From NCBI RefSeq assembly GCF_040096055.1, contig NZ_JBBMFK010000012.1, positions 51,786-115,785 of the forward strand: a DNA stretch of 64,000 bases. The letters run 5' to 3'. The notes beneath the pieces are model-generated. The model ran no database searches. It was not told where the DNA came from and saw only the letters and a program-made list of their open reading frames with translations. This DNA comes from Pseudoflavonifractor intestinihominis (GTDB taxonomy: Bacteria; Bacillota; Clostridia; Oscillospirales; Oscillospiraceae). Below, one piece after another: positions 8,118 to 16,495 of this stretch; position 1 is the first letter of the stretch, and the number at the start of each line of letters is the position of its first letter. The position numbers and the translations under genes are program-made.

Positions 8118-9149
8118 TCAGCAGATAAACATGGCGTCGCCGAAGGAGAAGAACCGGTATTTCTCCCGCACCGCCTCCTCATAGGCCGCCAGAATGTGCT
8201 CCCGTCCCGCCAGGGCGGACACCAGCATGATCAGCGTGGACTCAGGCAGGTGGAAGTTGGTGATCAGGCAGTCCAGCGCCTTAAAGCGGTAGCCGGGATA
8301 GATATAGATGCTGGTCCAGCCGGCGCTCTCCTTCAGCGTGCCGTCCTCAGCCGCCCAGCTCTCAATGGTCCGGCAGGAGGTGGTGCCCACGCAGATGACC
8401 CGGCCGCCATTGGCCTTGGTCTCATTGATGATATCCGCCGTCTTCTGGGAGATCATGCAGTACTCGGCGTGCATCTCGTGGTCCGTGATGTTCTCCTCCT
8501 TCACAGGCCGGAAGGTGCCCAGGCCCACATGGAGGGTCACATAGGCCAGGCGCACGCCCATGGCCTCGATCTGAGCCAGCAGCTCCTTTGTAAAGTGGAG
8601 ACCAGCGGTGGGAGCGGCGGCGGAGCCCACCTCACGGGAGTACACCGTCTGGTACCGCTCCGGGTCGTTGAGCTCCTCCTTGATATAGGGCGGCAGGGGC
8701 ATCTTGCCCAGCTGCTCCAGGATCTCCAGGAAAATCCCCTCATAGTGGAACTCGATCAGCCGGTTTCCGCCCTCCACCTCCTCCAGCACATCGGCGGTCA
8801 GCAGGCCGTCGCCGAAGGAGAGTTTGGTGCCCGGCTTCACCTTCCGGCCGGGCCGCACCAGACACTCCCAGACCTTGTTGCCCCGGTCGATGAGCAGCAG
8901 CACCTCCACTGCGCCCCCCGTGGGCTCCCGGTGGCCCAGCAGACGGGCGGGCAGCACCCGGGAGTCGTTGAGCACCAGGCAGTCGCCGGGGCGGAGGAAG
9001 TTGGGCAGCTCATAGAAGTGGTGGTGGGAGGTCTCCCCCGTCTCCTTGTTGAGCACCATCAGCCGGGAGCCGTCCCGCCGGTCCAGCGGCGTCTGGGCGA
9101 TCAGCTCCTGGGGAAGGTCGTAGTAAAAATCAGATGTTTTCAGTTCCAT
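8118..9149 (-). CDS. queA: S-adenosylmethionine:tRNA ribosyltransferase-isomerase
   Basis: A 343-residue enzyme that converts preQ1 in tRNA to epoxyqueuosine, using the ribosyl part of SAM. It begins with the typical MELKTSDFYYDLPQELIAQTP and carries DCLVLNDSRVLPARL, SAAAPTAGLHFT and HVGLGTFRPV. The full length is present. It forms a unit with tgt and yajC. The gap of 49 bases to the SpoIID-like gene upstream contains no clear promoter. Confidence 0.97.
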   Translation of the reverse strand: MELKTSDFYYDLPQELIAQTPLDRRDGSRLMVLNKETGETSHHHFYELPNFLRPGDCLVLNDSRVLPARLLGHREPTGGAVEVLLLIDRGNKVWECLVRPGRKVKPGTKLSFGDGLLTADVLEEVEGGNRLIEFHYEGIFLEILEQLGKMPLPPYIKEELNDPERYQTVYSREVGSAAAPTAGLHFTKELLAQIEAMGVRLAYVTLHVGLGTFRPVKEENITDHEMHAEYCMISQKTADIINETKANGGRVICVGTTSCRTIESWAAEDGTLKESAGWTSIYIYPGYRFKALDCLITNFHLPESTLIMLVSALAGREHILAAYEEAVREKYRFFSFGDAMFIC

Positions 9150-9198
9150 GCTCTTGTTGTTCCCTGCTTTCAGATTGAAAATAACACGCCGGATTGGT

Positions 9199-10857
9199 TT
9201 ATCGGATCTCCACGCCGGTGTAGTAGAACTTCAGAATGTCCACATAGGTCTTCCCTGCCTGGGCCATGGCGTAGGCGCCCCACTGGCTCATGCCCACGTT
9301 GTGGCCGTAGCCGGCTCCGGTGAAGGTGAAGCTGCCGCCTGTGGAGCCGGAGGAGGTCAGCACCTCTGTGCCGCTGCCGGTGATGACATAGGGCGTGCCG
9401 CTGATGGCGGACACATTTCCGCCGCCGTCAATGGCGTAGGCACCCGAGACAGAGGACAGCGTTCCGCCGTCCTCGTTAACGTAGTAGCTCCCGCCGCTTC
9501 CTCCGGTGACGGTGAACCGGGGCGACTTCACGCCCAGGAAGATCCGGCAGTTGTCGCAGCCGGTGATGGTCCAGCTGCTGCCCTTTGTATCCGTAAAGGT
9601 CAACGCCCTTATATTTCCTGTGGCTGTGTATTCCGACACCCGCACGCTGGCCAGCGTGCCGCAGTTGCGGCCGGAGGAGCGCAGCTTGGCAGCCAGCTCA
9701 TCGGCGGTAAAGGTATAGCTCCAGTTGTAGCCGGAAATTTTGCTGGCCACCGTGGCCTCCCAGGGATCCGTGACACCAACCAGGTAGGGCAGGTCGCCGC
9801 CCCAGACGTTCTTGGCGCTCTCCGTAGCGCCGCCGTCCGAGGAGAAATAATAGGTCTCCGCAATGGATCCGTTGTACCATACGTACTGGCCTGACGTCTC
9901 CTGGGCTGCCCGGTATGTATTGTCGTTGACAGAGCCTGCGCCGGGATAGGCCTGGCAGTGGGTGGTGGCGCACAGGTCAAAGCCGCTGGAGGTGTGGCGT
10001 CCCGTGCAGGAGGCTGCATAGCTCCGGGCGGTGACCGCCTGGGCCTTCAGGGCCTCCAACGGCCAGGAGGGGCTCATCTCCTGGGAGATGACGCAGTTGA
10101 TGTAGTCCTCCCGGTCCACCACATTGACCACCGTCAGGTTGCCGCCGTTGATGCGCTGGTAGCGGAACCCGCCGTAGTACTTCTGCTTGGCGTACCAGGT
10201 CAGGGTCTTGACCGAGTTGTCCAGCCCGGGCAGCACCCCCAGAGAGAGGGACGCGCCGCCGTCGAACTGAAAGAGAATGGTGCTGGTGCCCGTCTTGACC
10301 ACAGACACGCCGTAGCTGCTGGTTCCGCAGACAGTGGCGCCCGAGACGCCCAGTGCGGTCAGGGCCGTGTTGGCCTCCTCCGACGTGAGGTAGGCCCCCA
10401 TCCGGACCGTATAGGTCCCGTTGGTCCAGGCGGGGAATCCGCCGGACACAGCAGCCGCCGCGGCGGACACCTGCTCAAAGGTCGTATAAGTGCCCGGCAG
10501 CTGGATGTGGTAGCAGCCCACGGCGATGGACGAGGTCTGGGCGTCGGTATAGCCGTTCAGACCGCTGGAGAGGGGGCCGTACCAGACGTTCTGGGTCTTG
10601 ACCACCGAGATGCCGGTCTCCGTGGTATAGCCCAGCTGGACGAAGTTGAGGCTGTCGTCATAGTAGCCCAGCCGGTATCCGCTGCCGGTGCTGTTGAGCA
10701 GGTTGGCGCCGGGGACGGCGTCGGTACCGTAGGTCAGCCCGATACGGATGCTGGAACTCATGGGGATGCTGGCCGCCTGGGCGGGCACGGGAAGCGCAGG
10801 GAGCGCCAGCGCGGCTGCAAGAGCCAGCGCTGCAAATTGCATCAGCTTTTTTTTCAT
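9199..10857 (-). CDS. Secreted SpoIID/LytB-domain protein
   Basis: A 552-residue exported protein. The N-terminal signal peptide (MKKKLMQFAALALAAALALP, then AQA) precedes a region with an SPOR-like segment (about 140-190). A SpoIID/LytB domain follows, with NCVISQEMSPSWPLEALKAQAVTARSY-type sequence containing the catalytic Glu, then ATTHCQAY and the C-terminal GHNVGMSQWGAYAMA block. SpoIID enzymes are lytic transglycosylases that remodel stripped peptidoglycan. About 90 residues are inserted between the core and the last motif. It may be the engulfment SpoIID or a vegetative LytB paralogue. TTTGGAG precedes the start at 10857. Confidence 0.85.
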   Translation of the reverse strand: MKKKLMQFAALALAAALALPALPVPAQAASIPMSSSIRIGLTYGTDAVPGANLLNSTGSGYRLGYYDDSLNFVQLGYTTETGISVVKTQNVWYGPLSSGLNGYTDAQTSSIAVGCYHIQLPGTYTTFEQVSAAAAAVSGGFPAWTNGTYTVRMGAYLTSEEANTALTALGVSGATVCGTSSYGVSVVKTGTSTILFQFDGGASLSLGVLPGLDNSVKTLTWYAKQKYYGGFRYQRINGGNLTVVNVVDREDYINCVISQEMSPSWPLEALKAQAVTARSYAASCTGRHTSSGFDLCATTHCQAYPGAGSVNDNTYRAAQETSGQYVWYNGSIAETYYFSSDGGATESAKNVWGGDLPYLVGVTDPWEATVASKISGYNWSYTFTADELAAKLRSSGRNCGTLASVRVSEYTATGNIRALTFTDTKGSSWTITGCDNCRIFLGVKSPRFTVTGGSGGSYYVNEDGGTLSSVSGAYAIDGGGNVSAISGTPYVITGSGTEVLTSSGSTGGSFTFTGAGYGHNVGMSQWGAYAMAQAGKTYVDILKFYYTGVEIR

Positions 10858-10897
10858 AGGAAACTCCAAATCTTTGGGATTGCCGCCGTTCCCTGTA

Positions 10898-10926
10898 TTG
10901 ACACAGCAAAGCGGTTGTGATACTAT
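10898..10926 (+). promoter_or_regulatory. Sigma-A type promoter of the asd-dapA-dapB operon
   Basis: TTGACA (10898-10903) and TACTAT (10921-10926) are separated by exactly 17 bases. Transcription would begin near 10933, 20 bases before the lysine aptamer, so the whole riboswitch lies in the leader. Confidence 0.8.
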
Positions 10927-10952
10927 TTTCAAAAATCAACTGAATTACTGCA

Positions 10953-11120
10953 AGATAGAGGTTGCGGTTTTCAAAAGTAGCGCGGTGAGGGCTCCGCTGG
11001 CCCGGCGATCCGCGTCAAAGGGAAAACCGCCGAAGGGAACGCGGGTACGGAACCGCCTTTCCTGGGCGCCGGGCACATCAGCCCTGCGACTGTCGCCGGT
11101 CCTCCGGCGGAGTGCTGTCT
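10953..11120 (+). ncRNA. Lysine riboswitch (L box) aptamer
   Basis: The segment holds the conserved L-box blocks in order: GATAGAGG with a following AGTAG, then GGGAAAACCGCCGAAGG, CTGGG, GCGACTGTCGCCGG and GGAGTGCTGTCT. The closing P1 helix forms between 10953-10958 and 11115-11120. Lysine binding to this aptamer stabilises the terminator downstream. It precedes asd, dapA and dapB, the genes of the lysine/diaminopimelate branch, which matches the known role of the family. Confidence 0.95.
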
Positions 11121-11168
11121 GCTTTTGTAGTGCCGGGGCCGGACGACCGTCCCTGACATTATAGTACA

Positions 11169-11207
11169 AAATCAGCCGGTATGTAAACCCGCTGATTTCT
11201 TTTTTTA
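11169..11207 (+). terminator. Riboswitch-controlled intrinsic terminator
   Basis: AAATCAGC (11169-11176) pairs with GCTGATTT (11191-11198), followed by C and a run of eight T residues. It lies 48 bases after the aptamer and about 115 bases before asd, so it is the expression platform of the lysine riboswitch: high lysine should end transcription here. Confidence 0.9.
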
Positions 11208-11323
11208 TCCGGATGCATTTTTCGGGTCGCAGTCATTCATTTTGGTTTCCCTTCCGGCACTGGTCTTAAACCGGCCGGCGCCGGAATAGCATAAGTTAAA
11301 AGAGAGCGATGGAGGTCCTGAAC

Positions 11324-12415
11324 ATGAAGCAGTACAAAGTAGGCGTGATCGGCGCCACCGGTATGGTGGGCCAGCGTTTTGTCACCCTGATGGAGCACCA
11401 CCCCTGGTTCCATCTCACCGTCGTGGCGGCCAGCGGCCGCAGCGCCGGCAAGACCTATGAGGAGGCCATCGGAGACCGCTGGGCCATGGACACTCCCATA
11501 CCCGAGGAGGCCAAGAAGCTCATCGTCATGAACGCTCAGGAGGACGTGGACAAGATCGCCTCCATGGTGGACTTTGTGTTCTGCGCGGTGGATATGAAAA
11601 AGGACGAGATCCTGGCTCTGGAGGAGAACTACGCCCGCCACGAGTGCCCTGTGGTGTCCAACAACTCCGCCAACCGCTGGACCCCTGACGTGCCCATGGT
11701 GGTGCCTGAGATCAATCCCGAGCACCTCCAGGTCATTGAGTCCCAGCGCCGCCGCCTGGGCACCACCCGCGGCTTCATCGCCGTCAAGTCCAACTGCTCC
11801 ATCCAGAGCTACGTCCCCGCCCTGCACCCCCTGAAGGAGGCCTTCGGCCTCAAGCGGGTGCTGGCCTGCACCTACCAGGCCATCTCCGGCGCGGGCAAGA
11901 CCTTCAAGACCTGGCCCGAGATGGTGGATAACCTGATCCCCTACATCGGCGGCGAGGAGGAGAAGAGCGAGAAGGAGCCCCTGAAGGTGTGGGGCAAGGT
12001 AGAGAACGGCGTCATTGTCACCGCCGACTCCCCCGCCATCACCTCTCAGTGCCTGCGGGTGCCCGTGTCCAACGGCCACACCGCCGCTGTGTTCGTGGAC
12101 TTCGAGCACAAGCCCACCGTGGACGAGATCAAGGCCCTGTGGGCCAGCTACAAGGGCCGCGCCCAGGAGCTGGACCTGCCCACCGCCCCCAAGCAGTTCA
12201 TCCACTACTTTGAGGAGCCCGACCGTCCCCAGGCCCGTCTGGACCGGGAGCTGGAGGGCGGCATGGCCATCTCCGTGGGCCGCCTCCGCCCGGACACCCA
12301 GTATGACTACAAGTTCGTCTGCCTGTCCCACAACACCCTCCGGGGCGCTGCCGGCGGCGGCGTGCTGCTGGCCGAGCTGCTGTGCGCCGAGGGCTATATC
12401 GAGCCCCGCGCCTGA
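11324..12415 (+). CDS. asd: Aspartate-semialdehyde dehydrogenase (archaeal/fungal type)
   Basis: A 363-residue NADP-dependent enzyme that makes aspartate semialdehyde from aspartyl phosphate, the entry to lysine, threonine and methionine synthesis. The N-terminal Rossmann motif is GVIGATGMVGQ; the catalytic cysteine is in KSNCSIQS. The sequence looks more like the archaeal/fungal branch than the E. coli type. I start at the ATG at 11324, with GGAGGTCCTGAAC upstream; 11309 is also possible. First gene of the riboswitch-controlled operon. Confidence 0.93.
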   Translation: MKQYKVGVIGATGMVGQRFVTLMEHHPWFHLTVVAASGRSAGKTYEEAIGDRWAMDTPIPEEAKKLIVMNAQEDVDKIASMVDFVFCAVDMKKDEILALEENYARHECPVVSNNSANRWTPDVPMVVPEINPEHLQVIESQRRRLGTTRGFIAVKSNCSIQSYVPALHPLKEAFGLKRVLACTYQAISGAGKTFKTWPEMVDNLIPYIGGEEEKSEKEPLKVWGKVENGVIVTADSPAITSQCLRVPVSNGHTAAVFVDFEHKPTVDEIKALWASYKGRAQELDLPTAPKQFIHYFEEPDRPQARLDRELEGGMAISVGRLRPDTQYDYKFVCLSHNTLRGAAGGGVLLAELLCAEGYIEPRA

Positions 12416-12449
12416 TCCTTCATCCATCCTGACCTGAGGAGGTACATCT

Positions 12450-13343
12450 ATGAGAGAACCTGTCTTTACCGGCGCCTGCACCGCGCTGGTCACTCCCTTT
12501 GACGACAGCGGCGCCATCAACTACGACGCCTTTGCCGCCCAGATCGACGCCCAGATCGACAGCGGCATTGACGCCCTGTGTGTCTGCGGCACCACCGGCG
12601 AGAGCGCTACCATGAGCATCCGGGAGCACATCGCCGCCGTGGAGTTCTGCGTCAAGCACGTCAACCACCGGGTCAAGGTCATCGCCGGCGCCGGCAGCAA
12701 CGACACCACCGCCGCTGTCTACCTGTGCCAGCACGCCCAGGACTCCGGCGCCGACGCCCTGCTGCTGGTGACCCCCTACTACAACAAGTGCTCCCAGACC
12801 GGCCTGATCAAGCACTACGAGTACATCGCCGACCGGGTGGAGCTGCCCATCATCCTCTATAACGTCCCCTCCCGCACCGGCGTGTCCTTCACCGCCGAGA
12901 CCTACAAGGTTCTCTCCCAGAACCCCCGGTTCAACGGCGTCAAGGAGGCCAGCGGAAACTTCTCCCTGCTGGCCCACACACGCTTCCTCTGCGGCGAGGA
13001 CTTCTACATCTGGTCCGGCAACGACGACCAGGTGGTGCCCATGATGAGCCTGGGCGCCAAGGGCGTCATCTCGGTGGCCGCCAATATCGTCCCCCAGGTC
13101 ATGGTGAAGATGAGCCACCTGTGCCTGGACGACGACTTCGCCGCCGCCTCCAAGCTCCAGGTGGAGTACATGGACCTGATCGACGCTCTCTTCATCGAGG
13201 TCAACCCCATCCCCATCAAGGCTGCCATGGACCTGATGGGTATGAAGGCCGGCGGCCTCCGCCTGCCCCTGTGTGACATCTCCCCCGCCCACCTGGAGAG
13301 CCTGAAGGCCTCCATGCAGCGGATGGGCCTGCTCAAGGCCTAA
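12450..13343 (+). CDS. dapA: 4-hydroxy-tetrahydrodipicolinate synthase
   Basis: A 297-residue class I aldolase-like enzyme that condenses pyruvate with aspartate semialdehyde. Signatures are GTTGESATMS, GAGSNDTTAAV, the Tyr in YYNKC, YNVPSRTGV and the Schiff-base lysine in FNGVKEASGN. A GAGGAGGTACATCT site precedes the ATG. It follows asd by 34 bases in the lysine operon and feeds dapB. Confidence 0.97.
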   Translation: MREPVFTGACTALVTPFDDSGAINYDAFAAQIDAQIDSGIDALCVCGTTGESATMSIREHIAAVEFCVKHVNHRVKVIAGAGSNDTTAAVYLCQHAQDSGADALLLVTPYYNKCSQTGLIKHYEYIADRVELPIILYNVPSRTGVSFTAETYKVLSQNPRFNGVKEASGNFSLLAHTRFLCGEDFYIWSGNDDQVVPMMSLGAKGVISVAANIVPQVMVKMSHLCLDDDFAAASKLQVEYMDLIDALFIEVNPIPIKAAMDLMGMKAGGLRLPLCDISPAHLESLKASMQRMGLLKA

Positions 13344-13352
13344 CTGTCAGAA

Positions 13353-13391
13353 AGCCGCAGCGCGGCTCATCCGCGCGGGCAGCGCCCGCGC
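13353..13391. other. Two tandem hairpins between dapA and dapB
   Basis: A six-bp stem (13353-13358 with 13362-13367) and an eight-bp stem (13373-13380 with 13384-13391) stand back to back in the 69-base gap. There is no T-run after them, so they are more likely RNA processing or stability structures than terminators. Confidence 0.5.
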
Positions 13392-13412
13392 CACGGAAAG
13401 GGACGTTGAATT

Positions 13413-14183
13413 ATGCTCCGAATCGGTATTTCCGGCTGCAACGGCCACATGGGCCGGGTGGTGGAGGATATCTGCCGCTCCGCGCCGGACATTGAAATCG
13501 CCGTGGGCTTTGATATCCTGGGCACCTGCGACCGGGACTTCAAGGTCTGTACCTCCCCCGCTGAGTTCGACGGTGAGGTGGACGCGGTCATCGACTTCTC
13601 CAGCCCCGCCGCCCTCCAGGGCCTGCTGGAGTTCGGCACCACCCGCAAGGTCCCCCTGGTCCTGGCCACCACCGGCTACTCTCAGGAGCAGCTGACCGCC
13701 ATTGACGAGGCCGCCAAGCTGGTGCCCATCTTCCGCTCCGGGAACATGTCCCTGGGCATCAATGTGCTGCTGGAGCTGGTGCGCCGGGCCGCTTCCATCC
13801 TGGGCAGCGACTACGATGTGGAGATCGTGGAGCGGCATCACCACCGGAAGGTGGACGCCCCCAGCGGCACCGCCCTGATGATCGCCGACGCGGCGGCCTC
13901 CGCCCTCCCCTACCAGCCCCAGTACGTCTACGAGCGGCAGTCCGTCCGCAAGCCCAGAGACCCCCACGAGATCGGCATCTCCTCTGTCCGGGGGGGCACC
14001 ATCGTGGGTGACCACGAGATCATCTTTGCCGGACGGGACGAGGTCATTGAACTGCGCCACTCCGCCCAGTCCCGGGAGGTCTTTGCCGCCGGTGCGGTCA
14101 AGGCGGCCCGATTCCTGGCCGGCGTGGAGAAGCCCGGCCTCTACTCCATGGCCGATCTGGTGGCCGCCGCCGGACTGGACTGA
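13413..14183 (+). CDS. dapB: 4-hydroxy-tetrahydrodipicolinate reductase
   Basis: A 256-residue NAD(P)H enzyme, the second step of the diaminopimelate branch. GISGCNGHMGRVVE is the dinucleotide-binding motif. The signature VERHHHRKVDAPSGTAL carries the catalytic histidine pair and lysine, and RGGTIVGDHEIIFAG follows. Length is typical. It closes the asd-dapA-dapB operon; the later steps are not in the window. Confidence 0.97.
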   Translation: MLRIGISGCNGHMGRVVEDICRSAPDIEIAVGFDILGTCDRDFKVCTSPAEFDGEVDAVIDFSSPAALQGLLEFGTTRKVPLVLATTGYSQEQLTAIDEAAKLVPIFRSGNMSLGINVLLELVRRAASILGSDYDVEIVERHHHRKVDAPSGTALMIADAAASALPYQPQYVYERQSVRKPRDPHEIGISSVRGGTIVGDHEIIFAGRDEVIELRHSAQSREVFAAGAVKAARFLAGVEKPGLYSMADLVAAAGLD

Positions 14184-14295
14184 ATTTCTCTGTTTTTTAT
14201 TCTCCATCTGTACGGACGAAATAGGGCCGTTTTTCTCCTCTTTCGCCTGTGTTTGCCTCAATTTTTGCCCCGTTTATCTTTCTTTGAAAAAAAGC

Positions 14296-14324
14296 TTGCA
14301 TTTTTCCGCAGTTTCTGTTATTAT
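14296..14324 (+). promoter_or_regulatory. Promoter of rpmB
   Basis: TTGCAT (14296-14301), a 17-base spacer and TATTAT (14319-14324) lie 50 bases upstream of rpmB in an AT-rich gap. This suggests that rpmB is transcribed on its own and not from the dap operon. Confidence 0.7.
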
Positions 14325-14374
14325 ATCAGTCGATGCTTTGTAAGCAAAACCTGACGAGCGAGGAGGTTTAGCGA

Positions 14375-14563
14375 ATGGCCAAGTGTGAATTTTGCGACAA
14401 GGGCGTTGTGTTCGGCATTCAGGTGTCCCACTCTCACCGCCGCACCAACCGTCCCTGGAAGCCCAACGTGAAGCGTGTTAAGGCGATCGTGGACGGTGCG
14501 CCCAAGCACGTCTATGTGTGCACCAGATGCCTCCGTTCGGGTAAGGTCACCCGCGCCGTGTGA
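14375..14563 (+). CDS. rpmB: 50S ribosomal protein L28
   Basis: A 62-residue L28 of the zinc-ribbon form: MAKCEFC supplies the first cysteine pair and VCTRCLRSGKV the second. Between them lies the VSHSHRRTNRPWKPNVK core that contacts 23S rRNA. GAGGAGGTTTAGCG precedes the start. It is monocistronic, with its own promoter and terminator. Confidence 0.97.
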   Translation: MAKCEFCDKGVVFGIQVSHSHRRTNRPWKPNVKRVKAIVDGAPKHVYVCTRCLRSGKVTRAV

Positions 14564-14577
14564 TTCTCTGAACTGAG

Positions 14578-14612
14578 AAAAGGCCCCTGCGCTCAAGCGC
14601 AGGGGCCTTTTT
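14578..14612 (+). terminator. Terminator of rpmB
   Basis: AAAAGGCCCCTGCGC pairs with GCGCAGGGGCCTTTT across a four-base loop and ends in five T residues. It lies 14 bases after the rpmB stop codon. Confidence 0.93.
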
Positions 14613-14633
14613 GCACCCGTCTTCCCTTTCCAT

Positions 14634-14669
14634 AAAAACATCCTGGAGCAGATGCTCCAGGATGTTTTT
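14634..14669 (-). terminator. Terminator of the folD operon
   Basis: A 13-bp perfect stem (14638-14650 with 14653-14665). The leftward strand ends in a T-run (plus-strand A-run at 14634-14638), and the rightward strand also has five T residues, so it can work in both directions between rpmB and folD. Confidence 0.88.
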
Positions 14670-14682
14670 CGTTTATTGCCGT

Positions 14683-15525
14683 TTACTTCCCGTGGACCCG
14701 CGCCGCAGTGAGGGTGTTCTCCAGCAGCATGACCCGTGTCATGGGCCCCACACCGCCGGGCACCGGGGTAATAAAGGATGCCTTCTCCTTTACCGCCTCA
14801 AAGTCCACGTCGCCGCAGAGCTTTCCCTCCGCGTTCCGGTTCATGGCCACGTCGATGACGGCAGCCCCCTCCTTCACCATGTCGGCGGTGATGAGGCCGG
14901 TCTTCCCCACCGCCGCCACCAGGATGTCTGCCTGACGGGTGATGGCTCCCAGATCGGGGGTGCGGGAGTGGCAGATGGTCACGGTGGCGTGGCGCTGGAG
15001 CAGCAGCATGGCCTGGGGTTTGCCCACGATGTTGGAGCGTCCCACCACCACCGCGTGCTTCCCCGCGGGGTCAATGTGGTACTCGTCCAGCATGGCCATC
15101 ACACCGGCCGGCGTGCAGGGCAGAAAGGTGTGCTCCCCGATCATCAGCTGGCCTACATTATAGGGGTGGAAGCAGTCCACGTCCTTACCAGGGTCAATGG
15201 CGTTGAGCACCGCCTTCTCGTCAAACTGGGCGGGCAGCGGCAGCTGGACCAGAATGCCGTCAATGTCCTCCCTGCCGTTGAGCAGGCCGATGAGCTCCAG
15301 CAGCTCCTCCTGCCGGGCGCACTCGGGCAGGGCGTACTCCTCGCTGTAAATGCCGCACTCGGCGCAGTCCTTCTTCTTGTGGTTGACATAGATGCGGGAG
15401 GCGGGATTGTCCCCCACGATGATCACGGCCAGGCCGGGCCGCTTGGAGAGATGCTCCACCTCGTCCTTGATCCGGGCCTTGCACTTGGCCGCCAGAGCCT
15501 TTCCGTCAATGATGGTCGCTGCCAT
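14683..15525 (-). CDS. folD: Methylenetetrahydrofolate dehydrogenase/cyclohydrolase FolD
   Basis: A 280-residue bifunctional one-carbon enzyme that interconverts 5,10-methylene-, methenyl- and 10-formyl-THF. Family signatures are YVNHKKKDCAECGI (catalytic Lys in the first domain), DGILVQLPLP, VVGRSNIVGKP and PVPGGVGPMT. AAGGAGGACGAGGACA precedes the ATG at 15525. The first 20 bases overlap the end of lgt, which suggests translational coupling. Confidence 0.96.
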   Translation of the reverse strand: MAATIIDGKALAAKCKARIKDEVEHLSKRPGLAVIIVGDNPASRIYVNHKKKDCAECGIYSEEYALPECARQEELLELIGLLNGREDIDGILVQLPLPAQFDEKAVLNAIDPGKDVDCFHPYNVGQLMIGEHTFLPCTPAGVMAMLDEYHIDPAGKHAVVVGRSNIVGKPQAMLLLQRHATVTICHSRTPDLGAITRQADILVAAVGKTGLITADMVKEGAAVIDVAMNRNAEGKLCGDVDFEAVKEKASFITPVPGGVGPMTRVMLLENTLTAARVHGK

Positions 15526-16495
15526 TGTCCTCGTCCTCCTTGTCTCTGTTCTCGTCCGTGTCCGCCTGCTGCGACGCCGCTTTGGCCGCCTCCATGGCGG
15601 CCCGGCGGTGCACCCACAGCTGATCCGGAGCGGGCCGGTGCAGGTAGAACCACACCCACAGGGCCGCCGCCACCAGAGCGGAGGCAAAGCCCAACACCTG
15701 GGACACCCGGATGGGGGTATTCATAAAGTAGAGGCTGTCGGTACGCATGCCCTCGATGATGCCCCGGCCAACGCCGTACCAGGCCAGGTAGGTGAAGAAG
15801 AGCTGGCCGTCGAACTTGCGCCACTTCCGGGAGATCAATACGATGAGCAGGAAGCCCACCAGGTTCCAGGCCGACTCGTAGAAAAAGGTGGGATGGACGC
15901 CCAGGGTGCCGTCCATCACCTGCTGCCACCCGGCGGCATCCACCAGCCCTTTGGCATACAGCTCGTTGGCAATTTTTTCGGAGCACATCCGCCAGGGCAG
16001 GTCGGTCAGGCCGCCGTAGGCCTCCACGTTGACGAAGTTGCCCCAACGGCCGATGCACTGGCCGATGAGCAGGCCCATGCCGCCCAGGTCGGCAAAGGCC
16101 AGAAAGGGGATCTTCTTGTACCGGCAGACAAAGAACAGCACGATGACCGCCGCGATAACGCCGCCGTAGATGGCCAGGCCGCCATCCCGCACGTCCAGCA
16201 TCCTACTGAAGCTGAGGCTGCCGTCCTCATTTTTGAACAGGTCCAGGTAGAACAGGATGTAGTACAGCCGCGCCCCCACCAGGGCAAGGGGCACGGCAAA
16301 GATGAGCAGGTCGGTCAGGTCGTCGTCGCTGATACCCAGCTTGGGGCCCTTGCGGCTGCAATAGAACCAGGCCAGAACGGCGCCAGCCACGATGATGACG
16401 GCATACCAGTAGATGTTGAAGCCAAAGGGGCTGGCCGCCACCCTATTGAGCGTGAACTCCAGCCCCAGGCCGGGAAAAGAGACCGTGTTGATCAT
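15506..16495 (-). CDS. lgt: Prolipoprotein diacylglyceryl transferase
   Basis: A 329-residue integral membrane enzyme that moves diacylglycerol from phosphatidylglycerol to the lipobox cysteine of lipoproteins. Seven membrane segments are expected. The Lgt signature region is GQCIGRWGNFVNVEAYGG, and HPTFFYESAWNL follows. The C-terminal tail is unusually long and charged (Asp/Glu/Lys-rich after about residue 300). It overlaps the upstream M16 gene by four bases (ATGA) and folD by 20. Potential substrates in this window are PotD and the FMN/FAD reductase. Confidence 0.95.
   Translation of the reverse strand: MINTVSFPGLGLEFTLNRVAASPFGFNIYWYAVIIVAGAVLAWFYCSRKGPKLGISDDDLTDLLIFAVPLALVGARLYYILFYLDLFKNEDGSLSFSRMLDVRDGGLAIYGGVIAAVIVLFFVCRYKKIPFLAFADLGGMGLLIGQCIGRWGNFVNVEAYGGLTDLPWRMCSEKIANELYAKGLVDAAGWQQVMDGTLGVHPTFFYESAWNLVGFLLIVLISRKWRKFDGQLFFTYLAWYGVGRGIIEGMRTDSLYFMNTPIRVSQVLGFASALVAAALWVWFYLHRPAPDQLWVHRRAAMEAAKAASQQADTDENRDKEDEDNGSDHH

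Noticed and set aside
10945..11169. A minus-strand open frame of 74 codons over the lysine riboswitch
   Set aside because: The sequence is fully explained by the L-box RNA on the other strand.
13353..13391. A terminator between dapA and dapB
   Set aside because: The two hairpins have no T-run after them, so I list them as structures only.
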